Of a stretch of 43,228 bases of DNA, positions 1 to 7,216 are shown in pieces. How positions within the stretch are numbered: the first letter of the stretch is position 1; the number at the start of each line of letters is the position of its first letter. The DNA is taken from the NCBI RefSeq assembly GCF_000374165.1, contig NZ_KB893747.1, positions 1 through 43,228 on the forward strand. The letters run 5' to 3'. The translations under genes were made by a program, and so were the position numbers. The DNA comes from Parafrankia elaeagni. GTDB lineage: Bacteria > Actinomycetota > Actinomycetes > Frankiales > Frankiaceae. The notes beneath the pieces are model-generated. The model saw only the letters and a program-made list of their open reading frames with translations. It was not told where the DNA came from and did not search any database.

Positions 1-1
1 G

Positions 2-418
2 GACCTCCGCCCGGACCAGGCGATCGTCGTGACGACGGACCCGGTCGGCGCCGCCTACACCGGCTTCCAGCTCATGGACCCGTGGATGCTCGGCCCCAAC
101 GCCAGGAAGCACCAGGTCTCGCTCAACCTCGCCCAGACCGCACCCAACCCCGACGGCACGTTCACCTTCGTCCTCGCCCACGAGGACCCCGGGGTCGCCA
201 ACTGGCTCGACACCACCGGCCTGCGCGAAGGGCTGGGGCTCATCCGGTGGCAGGCGGCACCGCCCGGCGCGCCGATCGACCCGGCCATGCTGGTGCACGA
301 CTTCCGGGTCGTCTCCCTCGCCGACGTGGACAACCTCGACCTCCCCCGAGTCACCACCGAACAGCGAACGGCCCAGCTCACGGCCCGGGCCGCCGGGTAC
401 CACTCCCGCACGCTCTGA
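2..418 (+). CDS. C-terminal part of a DUF1214-like protein (5' end outside window)
   Basis: The frame is open from the first base of the window, so this is the 3' part of a longer gene; the GTG at 29 is internal because the upstream codons read on sensibly. The visible 138 residues contain a tyrosine-rich turn (GFQLMDPWM), an 'LNLAQTAPNPDG' strand and the segment 'EDPGVANWLDTTGL', followed by a 'RWQ' strand. That pattern resembles the C-terminal beta domain of DUF1214-type proteins found widely in actinomycetes, whose biochemical role is unknown. No signal peptide or catalytic motif is visible in this part. The gene ends before a 430-base gap and has no clear link to the genes that follow. 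The reading frame is certain; the family name is a recollection from the motif pattern and only moderately sure. Confidence 0.6.
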   Translation, partial: DLRPDQAIVVTTDPVGAAYTGFQLMDPWMLGPNARKHQVSLNLAQTAPNPDGTFTFVLAHEDPGVANWLDTTGLREGLGLIRWQAAPPGAPIDPAMLVHDFRVVSLADVDNLDLPRVTTEQRTAQLTARAAGYHSRTL

Positions 419-850
419 CTCCACACGCGGACTCCACACGCGGTCAGCGGGCCGCTGTCGCCTTCTCCGCTCCGGCGCCGGTCAGCGCGCGGACCTCCAT
501 CTCGGCGGAAAGGCGCCGCGCCGGGCGCTGCCACAACGGGCTTACAGGCAGACCCGGGAGGACCCGGGAGGACTCGGGAGGACTCGGGAAAGGCCGGACG
601 CCGAGGCCCGGTGATATGCCGCACTCGTCACTCCCGGCCGACGGTGTCCAGCCAGTCCCGTGTCCGGACGCCGGATCCTCGGGCTCGACATGCCGAAGTC
701 TTCCGGCGACGGATCGGATAGTGGTGACACGGCATGTGGGCCCGGCCCGCATAACCGCCGAACCCGGAAAGGCGCGGCTTTCCCGGGAGGTGTCCGGCAT
801 CGGCGTCGACGCCTCTCGAGATGCGCGAACGCGAAAGGATCGGAGATCCG
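419..850. other. Intergenic stretch with short tandem repeats
   Basis: I see no convincing gene here; the open frames crossing it have no recognisable sequence and run antisense to each other. Just after the upstream stop there is a short direct repeat (CCACACGCGG twice, 420-442). At 551-590 a 10-base unit (GACCCGGGAG or GACTCGGGAG) is repeated four times in a row. Ten is not a multiple of three, so the array is unlikely to be coding. The right end holds the ribosome binding site of the permease gene. Confidence 0.5.
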
Positions 851-1960
851 GTGCAGAGACCGTCAGCTGGTGCCACACCAGGATCGCTGGCACGCTCGAC
901 GGTGATTCTGCTCGGGCTGGCGTCGCTGGCCGTGGCCGTAGCGGGAATCCGGGCCTTCCGGGACACCCTGGGCCCGACGTTCCTGGCGTTGGTCCTCGTC
1001 ATCACGGTGCACCCGCTACAGACGCGGCTGCGCCGGTGCGGCGCGCCCGGATGGGTCGGCGTCGTCGCGGCGATGGCGACTGTCTACGCGGTCATCGCCG
1101 GCCTGGTGGCCGCCCTGGTCGCGTCGGCCGCCCGGCTGGTCACGCTGCTGCCGGACTATGGCCCGCAGTTCGACGACCTGCTCGACGAGGTCGCCGGGTG
1201 GCTGGAGGATCTCGGCGTCAGGCCGGAACAGGCCAGCGTGACGGTCAGCCGGCTCGACCTGTCCAAAGTGTCCGGCGCGCTTCAGGACATTCTTTCCGGG
1301 CTGGCCTCGGTGGGGTCGAACCTGGTGCTCCTCGTCACTCTGCTTTTCTTCCTGGCGATCGACAGTGAGCTGTTCGTCCGGCGGCTCGACGTGGCCGCCG
1401 AGTCGCGGCCGCTCCTGGTCGGCGCACTGCGGGATTTCGCCCGCAACACGCGACGATATCTTGCCGTCTCCTCGCTCTTCGGGCTGGTCGTGGCGGTGTT
1501 CGACGTGTTTGCCCTGCACTGGCTGGCCATCCCGCTACCACTGCTGTGGGGACTGCTGTCGTTCATCACCAACTACATTCCCAACATCGGGTTCCTGGTA
1601 GGCCTGATCCCACCCGCGCTGCTCGGCCTGCTCGAGGGCGGGGTCGCCCGCATGCTCTGGGTTGTGGCCGTCTACTCGTTGATCAACATGGTCGTGCAGT
1701 CGTTGATCCAGCCCAAGGTCGTCGGGAACGTCGTGCGGATGTCCGCGACACTGACCTTCTTTTCCGTGGTCTTCTGGGCACTCGTCCTCGGCCCGCTCGG
1801 GGCGCTGCTCGCGGTTCCGATGACCTTGCTTGTCAAGGCGCTGCTCATCGACTCCGATCCCGCCGCCCAGTGGTTGCGCCCACTTCTCGGTGACACGACC
1901 GCCGAGACCGCGGCAGAGAGCTCCTCGACATCCACGCGTTCGGGAACCCAGCCTCCCTGA
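851..1960 (+). CDS. AI-2E family transporter (PerM/UPF0118-type permease)
   Basis: A polytopic membrane protein of about 369 residues, the usual length for the AI-2E/PerM family. Members export or conduct small solutes; the substrate cannot be told from sequence. Visible hallmarks are an N-terminal pair of hydrophobic helices, a long soluble segment in the middle (about residues 90-150, rich in Leu and Asp), and then the conserved second half. That half has the NYIPNIG motif followed by a Pro-rich helix (about residue 240), the QPKVVG motif (about residue 286), and a final helix pair around 'LGPLGALLAVP'. I prefer the GTG at 851 because GGAG lies five bases upstream; an ATG at 821 would add ten residues with a weaker site. 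The C-terminus is a Ser/Thr tail of low complexity. It stands alone, separated by about 240 bases from the next operon. Confidence 0.85.
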   Translation: MQRPSAGATPGSLARSTVILLGLASLAVAVAGIRAFRDTLGPTFLALVLVITVHPLQTRLRRCGAPGWVGVVAAMATVYAVIAGLVAALVASAARLVTLLPDYGPQFDDLLDEVAGWLEDLGVRPEQASVTVSRLDLSKVSGALQDILSGLASVGSNLVLLVTLLFFLAIDSELFVRRLDVAAESRPLLVGALRDFARNTRRYLAVSSLFGLVVAVFDVFALHWLAIPLPLLWGLLSFITNYIPNIGFLVGLIPPALLGLLEGGVARMLWVVAVYSLINMVVQSLIQPKVVGNVVRMSATLTFFSVVFWALVLGPLGALLAVPMTLLVKALLIDSDPAAQWLRPLLGDTTAETAAESSSTSTRSGTQPP

Positions 1961-2194
1961 GGACACGGCCTCGCCGGACGGCGTGGATCTCACGCAACGA
2001 GACGCCGCAGCTCGGCCACCCGGCCGGCCCAGTACGGCTGGCCCACCGGGGCCAGATCGGCTCAGCCGCGGGCCAGGAGGACGGCGATGCCCTCCGAACA
2101 CCCCGCATGCCGCCGAATCCCACGCGGTGCTCGGGGTCGTCGGTCGAGCCTGGTCGCGGATTCGCCTTGACCCTCCCGACCCCTCTGCCGCACT

Positions 2195-2223
2195 CTGAAC
2201 AAATGTTCAGAACAGATGTTCAG
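2195..2223. promoter_or_regulatory. Palindrome over the start codon: candidate TetR operator
   Basis: CTGAACA at 2195-2201 and TGTTCAG at 2204-2210 form a perfect 7-base inverted repeat with a 2-base spacer. The half site ATGTTCAG is repeated directly at 2216-2223, and TGTTC/GAACA (2204-2214) makes a second nested palindrome. The ATG at 2203 lies inside the first palindrome. A TetR-family gene ends the same operon, and TetR dimers bind palindromes of this size, so autoregulation of the three-gene unit is a reasonable inference. A repressor bound here would block transcription close to or at the start codon, which would fit a leaderless or very short-leader mRNA. Confidence 0.55.
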
Positions 2224-3732
2224 GACGCGCCGACAGCAACCGAGCCGTTCGACGTCGCGGTGGTCGGCGGCGGCCCGGCCGGCATGGCCACAGCGCTTCG
2301 GCTGCAGGCCGCCGGCCTGTCGACGGTGGTACTCGAGGCGCACGGCCATGCCGGCGGCTGCGCGGGCTACTTCCGCAAGCGCGGATTCTCCTTCGACGTG
2401 GGTGCCACCACGCTCGTCGACTTCGCGCCGGGCGGCGTCGGCTTCGAGCTGCTGCAGAGCAGCGGAATGAAGCCGTTGGACGCCTGCGAGCTACCGGGCT
2501 ACGTGGCCCACCTGCCTGATCGCGAGGTCGTGCTGCACCGCGATCCGGCGCTGTGGCACGCCGAGCGTCGGCGCCTGCTCGGCGACACCGACCGGCACCG
2601 GCGGCTGTGGTCCCTGCTCGACCGGTTGGCGCGGGCGTTCTGGCGGGCGAGCCGGTCCGGGGTGCGTCTCCCGGTGCGGCGTCCGACGGACGCACTGCAC
2701 GACCTGCGGGCGCTCGGCCCGGCCGGCGTCCCCCTCGCCCGCTATCTGACCTGGACGCTCGGGGACGCGCTGCGCCGCCACGGGCTGCGCGACGACCCGG
2801 CCCTCGTCGGGCTGCTGGCGATGCTCGTCGAGGACACGGTGCACGCGACCGTCGACGACGCGCCGCTGATCAACGCGGCGCTCGGCGTGACGATCCGCGG
2901 CGCCGGCCTGAGCCGGCACGCCGGGGGGATGCACGGCTTCTGGCGGGCACTCGTCACGCACTACCGGGGGCTGGGCGGCCGGCTGCGCACCGGGTGCGCG
3001 GTCTCCCGGATCGACGGCGAGCCGGGCGCCTACCGGGTGTCGACGCGCCGCGGCGCGATCGGCGCCCGCCGGATCGTGGCCGCGGTACCCGTCGCCACCA
3101 CTGCCACGATCTGCGCCGGGCTCCCGGTGGCCGACCGGCTGCGGCCCTATCTGGAACGTGACGCGCAGGCGCTCGGGGGCGCGTGCGTCGTGTTCCTCGG
3201 AGTACCCGAGGAGGAGGTGCACGGACAGGAGTTCACCCACCATCAGTTCCTGCAGTCGTACGACCGCCCGCTGGGCGAGGGGAACAACATGTTCGTGTCC
3301 GTCTCCGAACCCGGGGACATCCTCAGCGCACCGCCAGGGCATCGCGCCGTCATGATCTCCACCCACACCGAGCTGTCCGCCTGGGCGGGACTCGACGACA
3401 GCGAATACGAGCAGCGCAAGAAGGGGGTCGGCGAGCTGCTCGTCGGATGCGCCCGCCGCGCCTACCCGTCACTGGGGGAACGGGCGGTGTTCGCGGCGAC
3501 GGGCACGCCGCGCAGCTACGAACGGTTCGGCTTCCGCCCGGCCGGCGCCGTCGGGGGCGCCCGCCAGCACCTTCGCAACACCAACCAGCACGCTGTTCCG
3601 CATGATCTCGGCGGCCCCGGGCTCTGGCTGGTCGGTGACTCGACCTGGCCGGGTCTGGGCACAGTGGCCTGCGTGCTGGGCAGTCGCATCGTCGCGGAGG
3701 GGATGCTGCGCGAGAGGGGGTTCCGCCGTTGA
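2203..3732 (+). CDS. FAD-dependent oxidoreductase, phytoene desaturase/carotenoid isomerase type
   Basis: A 509-residue flavoprotein. The Rossmann dinucleotide-binding motif (VVGGGPAG, residues 20-27) is followed by the acidic residue ending strand 2 (E45) and a Gly-rich FAD loop (AGGCAGYF). Near the C-terminus the carotenoid-desaturase signature 'GDSTWPGLGTV' closes the FAD site. These are the hallmarks of the CrtI/CrtD/CrtISO superfamily, which desaturates or isomerises polyene or other lipid chains; the exact substrate is unknown. The start at ATG 2203 is chosen because the Rossmann strand begins about 16 residues later. The open frame extends back to 2107, but that extension is unlike coding sequence and would bury the operator palindrome. 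The stop codon overlaps the TTG start of the membrane desaturase, so the two are probably translationally coupled and act on the same lipid. Confidence 0.8.
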   Translation: MFRTDVQDAPTATEPFDVAVVGGGPAGMATALRLQAAGLSTVVLEAHGHAGGCAGYFRKRGFSFDVGATTLVDFAPGGVGFELLQSSGMKPLDACELPGYVAHLPDREVVLHRDPALWHAERRRLLGDTDRHRRLWSLLDRLARAFWRASRSGVRLPVRRPTDALHDLRALGPAGVPLARYLTWTLGDALRRHGLRDDPALVGLLAMLVEDTVHATVDDAPLINAALGVTIRGAGLSRHAGGMHGFWRALVTHYRGLGGRLRTGCAVSRIDGEPGAYRVSTRRGAIGARRIVAAVPVATTATICAGLPVADRLRPYLERDAQALGGACVVFLGVPEEEVHGQEFTHHQFLQSYDRPLGEGNNMFVSVSEPGDILSAPPGHRAVMISTHTELSAWAGLDDSEYEQRKKGVGELLVGCARRAYPSLGERAVFAATGTPRSYERFGFRPAGAVGGARQHLRNTNQHAVPHDLGGPGLWLVGDSTWPGLGTVACVLGSRIVAEGMLRERGFRR

Positions 3733-4523
3733 CCGCGGCGGGCCTGCCGGCGCTGGCCGACCTGGGGGCCGATCTGCTCGTCACCACCCGCCGGCAGCGG
3801 TGGATCGCGCTCGCCCGCCCGTTCGCCGGCATGCTCTGTTTCGCGGCGGCGGCGTGGGCCGGCTGGTGGTGGCTCACACCGGTGATCGTCTTCGGGATCT
3901 TCGTCGCGGTCGTCACGGTCACCCACGACGTGGTGCACGGCACGCTCGGCCTGTCCGGCCCCGCCACCGACCGGGCGCTGTTCGTCATGGGGCTCGTCCT
4001 CCTGGAGAGCGGGCACGCCTACCGCGCCACGCACACCCGCCACCACCAGCTGTTCCCCCACCCCGACGATCCGGAGGGACATCCAGCCGACCTGTCGCTG
4101 CTCGGCGCCGTGGCCTACGGCCCGGTCTTCCTGCCGCGGTTGTGGTGGTGGTCCTACCAGCGGGGACGCGACCGCGGCTGGCTGCTCGCCGAGGCCGCCG
4201 CGCCCGTGGTGGCGCTCACGGGCGGCGCCCTGGTGTGGCCGTACACCCCGGCCGTGCTGGTCTACGCGGTGATGGCGATCGTCGGGAGCTGGGTGTACCC
4301 GTTTCTGACGGTGTACCTGCCGCACCACGACTACGGCGACACACCCCTGACCCAGACCCGGACCCTGCGCGGGAGGATCATTCCCGCCGTGTTCCTCGAG
4401 CTCACCTACCACCTTGAACATCATCTGTACCCACAGGTGCCCAGCCACCGTCTCGCGGCGCTCGCCCGCCGGCTCGAGGGCTACCTCGCCGCGAACGACG
4501 TTCGGCCGATACGCGTTGTCTGA
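3729..4523 (+). CDS. Membrane fatty-acid-desaturase-superfamily enzyme (three histidine boxes)
   Basis: A 264-residue integral membrane di-iron enzyme. The three histidine boxes that hold the iron pair are intact: HDVVH (66-70), HTRHH (102-106) and HLEHH (228-232), with an extra PHHD at 198-201. Hydrophobic helices lie around 33-62, 83-92 and 155-195. Such enzymes desaturate, hydroxylate or ketolate lipids; beta-carotene ketolases and hydroxylases of the CrtW type share this fold, and the neighbouring carotenoid-type flavoprotein makes an isoprenoid or polyene substrate plausible but not proven. The start is TTG at 3729, sharing bases with the upstream TGA; a strong purine tract (GAGAGGGGG, 3712-3720) precedes it at good spacing. 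The 3' end overlaps the TetR gene by a few codons. Confidence 0.82.
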   Translation: MTAAGLPALADLGADLLVTTRRQRWIALARPFAGMLCFAAAAWAGWWWLTPVIVFGIFVAVVTVTHDVVHGTLGLSGPATDRALFVMGLVLLESGHAYRATHTRHHQLFPHPDDPEGHPADLSLLGAVAYGPVFLPRLWWWSYQRGRDRGWLLAEAAAPVVALTGGALVWPYTPAVLVYAVMAIVGSWVYPFLTVYLPHHDYGDTPLTQTRTLRGRIIPAVFLELTYHLEHHLYPQVPSHRLAALARRLEGYLAANDVRPIRVV

Positions 4524-5133
4524 CACCCGCGGCCGGACCGACACCCGCGGCCGGATCCTCGACGCCACGCTGGCCTGCCTCGTGCGGCACGGTTACGCCG
4601 GCACGACCGCCCGGGCGATCGCCCAGGTCGGCGGCTTCACCCCCGGCGTTCTCTACTACCACTTCACGGATCTGGACGACGTCCTGGTCGCAGCCCTCAC
4701 CCACACCTGTGAGGCGCGCGCCCAGCGGTACCGGGACGAGTTGTCCGGTGTGGACCGGGCCGGGCGCGCGGTGGAGATACTTCGCCGGCTCTATCTCGAG
4801 GACACCGAGGTCGGGCACATCTCCGCCGTCCAGGAGCTGTACGCCGGGGCACGGCCGGGGTCACGGCTGGCGGACCGGCTGACGCTGGAGACCCGGCGCT
4901 GGGAGGCGCTGGCCGCCGAGGTGATCGGCACGCTGCTGAACGGCAGGCCGTTCGCCAGCCTGGTGCGCCTGCCGGTACTCGCCAACGCGGCCGTCGCGTT
5001 CTACCTCGGCGCGGAGACACTCGCCCACCTCGACGAGGACTCCTCGAGAGTGACGGAGTTCTTCGACCAGGCCGCCAGGCTCGCCGGTTACTTCGACAGA
5101 ATTCCGCGACTACGGCGGAAAATCCCTGGATAG
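4516..5133 (+). CDS. TetR/AcrR family transcriptional regulator
   Basis: A repressor-type regulator of about 205 residues, the normal TetR length. The N-terminal helix-turn-helix is clear: 'GTTARAIAQVGGFTPGVLYY' at residues 29-48 followed by HF, the typical recognition helix and closing turn. The rest is the helical ligand-binding and dimer domain. I place the start at TTG 4516, overlapping the desaturase stop, because the conserved DNA-binding domain begins ten residues later; an in-frame ATG at 4414 would add 34 residues of shadow-like sequence. It is the last gene of the flavoprotein-desaturase unit and is the obvious candidate to bind the palindrome at 2195-2223. The ligand is unknown, perhaps a lipid or acyl compound given its neighbours. 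It faces the LytR_C gene across a 54-base convergent gap. Confidence 0.85.
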   Translation: MSDTRGRTDTRGRILDATLACLVRHGYAGTTARAIAQVGGFTPGVLYYHFTDLDDVLVAALTHTCEARAQRYRDELSGVDRAGRAVEILRRLYLEDTEVGHISAVQELYAGARPGSRLADRLTLETRRWEALAAEVIGTLLNGRPFASLVRLPVLANAAVAFYLGAETLAHLDEDSSRVTEFFDQAARLAGYFDRIPRLRRKIPG

Positions 5134-5187
5134 GCACCCCCGGGACGGGCACGGCCGATCGCCGGTTTCCATCGGGTCGGCACAGAG

Positions 5188-5853
5188 TCAGGGACGGGCC
5201 GAGAAACTTTCGTTAAGAACAAGGATAAGAGTCCCGTTTGGGGAGAACTTCGACCCGTCGTTCAGGCGCGGCTGGATTTCCTCGCTGTCGAAGGGAGCAA
5301 GGACTCTGGCCAGTTCCATCGCGGCCGCCTCGTGCCCGTCCTCGTACAGGATCCTCGTGTGCGAGACATTGATGGAACCCTCCCGCTCTCCCGGCACGGT
5401 ACGGGCCTCCCCCGCGCTGGCGACCACGTAGTTCAGGTTCCGCAGAACGGCTCTCGCGGGCTCCACCAGGCCGCCGTCCTGAGAATTGTCGATGACAGTG
5501 ACCTCCGGGCGTCCTGGCGGAGGCTGCCCACCCCCGGCCTCCGTCGGCACGGTCCGTGGGGGGGCTGTCGTGGCTGTGGCGGTGGAGGTCTGCGATTCGG
5601 TTGCATTCGGTGATTCGGTTGCATTCGGCGATTCGGTTGCACTCGGCGATTCGGTTGCACTCGGCGGTGCGGTGACGGTCGGGGTGGTGTCCGGCGACGT
5701 TGACGACAGGACACCGTTCTGGGCACGGTCGGTCACCAGCGAGACGATCAGAGCCCCGGCCAGCAGGGCGACGACCAGGACCATCGTCGCCGCGACGGCG
5801 CGGGTGGATCGGGTCCGGGGGTCCTGCGGCGGCTCCTCCGAGAAGCTGTTCAC
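5188..5853 (-). CDS. LytR C-terminal-domain membrane protein, last gene of the nine-gene operon
   Basis: About 221 residues. A short cytoplasmic N-terminus is followed by one membrane helix (about 20-41), then a Ser/Thr/Pro-rich linker containing four near-identical six-residue repeats (SATESP or NATESP, about 66-87), and an extracytoplasmic LytR_C domain from about 117 to the end. That domain begins with the typical 'VTVIDNSQDGGL' strand-turn and contains 'LNYVVASAG'. LytR_C domains occur in cell-wall-associated actinobacterial proteins, but their ligand is not well defined. The GTG at 5853 is chosen because AAGGAGG lies ten bases upstream; the longer open frame to 6138 is out of phase with the upstream gene and lacks coding character. 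Its place at the end of an operon containing a SEDS-like protein suggests a link to the envelope. Confidence 0.75.
   Translation of the reverse strand: MNSFSEEPPQDPRTRSTRAVAATMVLVVALLAGALIVSLVTDRAQNGVLSSTSPDTTPTVTAPPSATESPSATESPNATESPNATESQTSTATATTAPPRTVPTEAGGGQPPPGRPEVTVIDNSQDGGLVEPARAVLRNLNYVVASAGEARTVPGEREGSINVSHTRILYEDGHEAAAMELARVLAPFDSEEIQPRLNDGSKFSPNGTLILVLNESFSARP
5594..5665. repeat. 18-bp tandem repeat, four units, in the LytR_C linker
   Basis: Four consecutive 18-base units (GATTCGGTTGCATTCGGT and close variants) encode the Ser/Asn-Ala-Thr-Glu-Ser-Pro hexapeptide on the minus strand. The unit length is a multiple of three, so copy-number change would alter linker length without a frameshift. 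Confidence 0.85.
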
Positions 5854-5896
5854 GGCTGGCTGGCCTCCTTGTCGGCCTTGTTGGTCCGCGGAACGA

Positions 5897-7216
5897 CTAG
5901 TCGTCCGGCCAGCGCTGTCGCAGCGCGGCGTCGAGGTCGTCGACAGAGACGGGGGTGTCGAGTCGTTCGAGCAGCGCCGCGATGGCGTCGGCGACAAGGA
6001 TCGTGAGACCGGCCGACGTCGGGGCGGTCCGGATCCGCCAGGTGAGCTCGTCGATGGTCTCCTGGGCGGCGGCTGACCGCTCCCGGCGGGTCTCGTCGGT
6101 TCCGTCGGGTCGGATGGTCCGGCCGGAGCCGTCGTCACCCGTCATCGTGCGCATGACCGTCGTACGCAGCCTGGTCACCGCGGACTGAACCCGCGTGTCC
6201 CCCGGCCCCTGGCCGCACACCTGCCTCGACAGTGCGGACAGCGCGTCGACGACGATGTCGGCGGCCCAGGCCAGCTCCTGGGCGGTGGCCGCCGCGAAGT
6301 CCTGGTGGAGCTCCGCGAGATCGCGGCCCAGGTCCGCGATGACCTGGTCGGCCGCCGCGAGGACGCGCTCCGCGACCTCCGGGTCGAGCTGCGGCCCGAT
6401 CGCCGCGGGGGTGGCGGGAAGGTTCGCGGCGGCCCGGGCCTCCGGCGGGAACAGCGCGCTCCGCAGGCCTTCCAACCTGGCCTCGGTGAGCCACGCGCCG
6501 TCCCGGATGCTGTCCAGCAGTACCCACAGCACGGCGACGGGAGGGTCGACCGCCGTCGCGGCCACTGCGAGAATCCGGCCCTGGGCCGCGTGGGCGCAGC
6601 TGGCCAGGTGCAGCTCGAACTGCTGGATGCTCGTCGCGGCGTCCAGCATCGGTGCGGGCGGGACGCGACTCACCAGACCCGCAAGGGCTGCGCGCAGCTC
6701 GGCCCGGTCGGTACGCACGCCGGCCGGGGCGGTGAGCGCCGCGACGAGCTCGTCGAGCATCGGGTCCGGCTGGACGCGGGCGGTGGGCAGGGTCCGCAGC
6801 AGCGCGGGCACGCAGTCGGGCCGGCGGCGCACCGGCCGAGCCGGCTCCGTGGGGGTTGCGCGCCGCAGGACCGGCCGGCCGTGCAGGCCGGGAAGGATCG
6901 CGGTCAGGGCGACGTGCAGGGCGCGGCTCTCCTCGGCGGACAGCCACTGGCGACGTTTCATCGCGGAGACGAGCGCGTCCAGCGTGTGGATCTGCGCGGT
7001 CAGGCAGGCCCGGTCGTCGAAGGCGCACACCGCGCGGCGCAGCACCTGCTCCGCCGCCCCCCACGGACCGGGATCGCCGTCGTGCACCGGCGCACCGCCG
7101 CCCTGGTCCTCCGGGTGGTGTTCGTGCCCCACCGACGACCCTCCCGGCCCAGGCTCGACGACCGGTGGCGGGGAAGGCACCGGAGTGGGTGCTGTCCTAC
7201 TCACTCTCACTCTCAC
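5897..7216 (-). CDS. Helical protein of unknown function sharing a module with the GAP1-like protein
   Basis: 439 residues, almost all predicted helix, with no membrane segment and no recognised catalytic motif. The N-terminal 50 residues are Pro/Gly-rich. The segment from about 55 (AEQVLRRAVCAF...HTLDALV...RRQWLSAEE) matches, position for position, a segment in the GAP1-like protein encoded at 8756-11395 (AEELLRRAIHNF...HTVDAFI...HRWLNSNE). A second stretch ('DGAWLTEARLEGLRSAL') resembles 'TAAWLPPEAVTEVLRASV' of the same partner. I infer that the two proteins carry homologous helical domains and may share a binding partner. The GTG at 7216 overlaps the end of the SEDS-like gene by 20 bases; a slightly later start is possible. 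I do not recognise a named family. Confidence 0.7.
   Translation of the reverse strand: MRVRVSRTAPTPVPSPPPVVEPGPGGSSVGHEHHPEDQGGGAPVHDGDPGPWGAAEQVLRRAVCAFDDRACLTAQIHTLDALVSAMKRRQWLSAEESRALHVALTAILPGLHGRPVLRRATPTEPARPVRRRPDCVPALLRTLPTARVQPDPMLDELVAALTAPAGVRTDRAELRAALAGLVSRVPPAPMLDAATSIQQFELHLASCAHAAQGRILAVAATAVDPPVAVLWVLLDSIRDGAWLTEARLEGLRSALFPPEARAAANLPATPAAIGPQLDPEVAERVLAAADQVIADLGRDLAELHQDFAAATAQELAWAADIVVDALSALSRQVCGQGPGDTRVQSAVTRLRTTVMRTMTGDDGSGRTIRPDGTDETRRERSAAAQETIDELTWRIRTAPTSAGLTILVADAIAALLERLDTPVSVDDLDAALRQRWPDD

Noticed and set aside
82-1368. A 428-codon plus-strand open frame
   Set aside because: It overlaps both the DUF1214-like gene and the permease in another frame and is Arg/Pro-rich noise.
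2107-2202. N-terminal extension of the flavoprotein
   Set aside because: The extra 32 residues are not similar to any flavoprotein start and would place the operator-like palindrome inside the gene.
5133-5188. Terminator between the TetR and LytR_C genes
   Set aside because: Only a five-base CCGAT/ATCGG stem with a long loop is visible, too weak to support.
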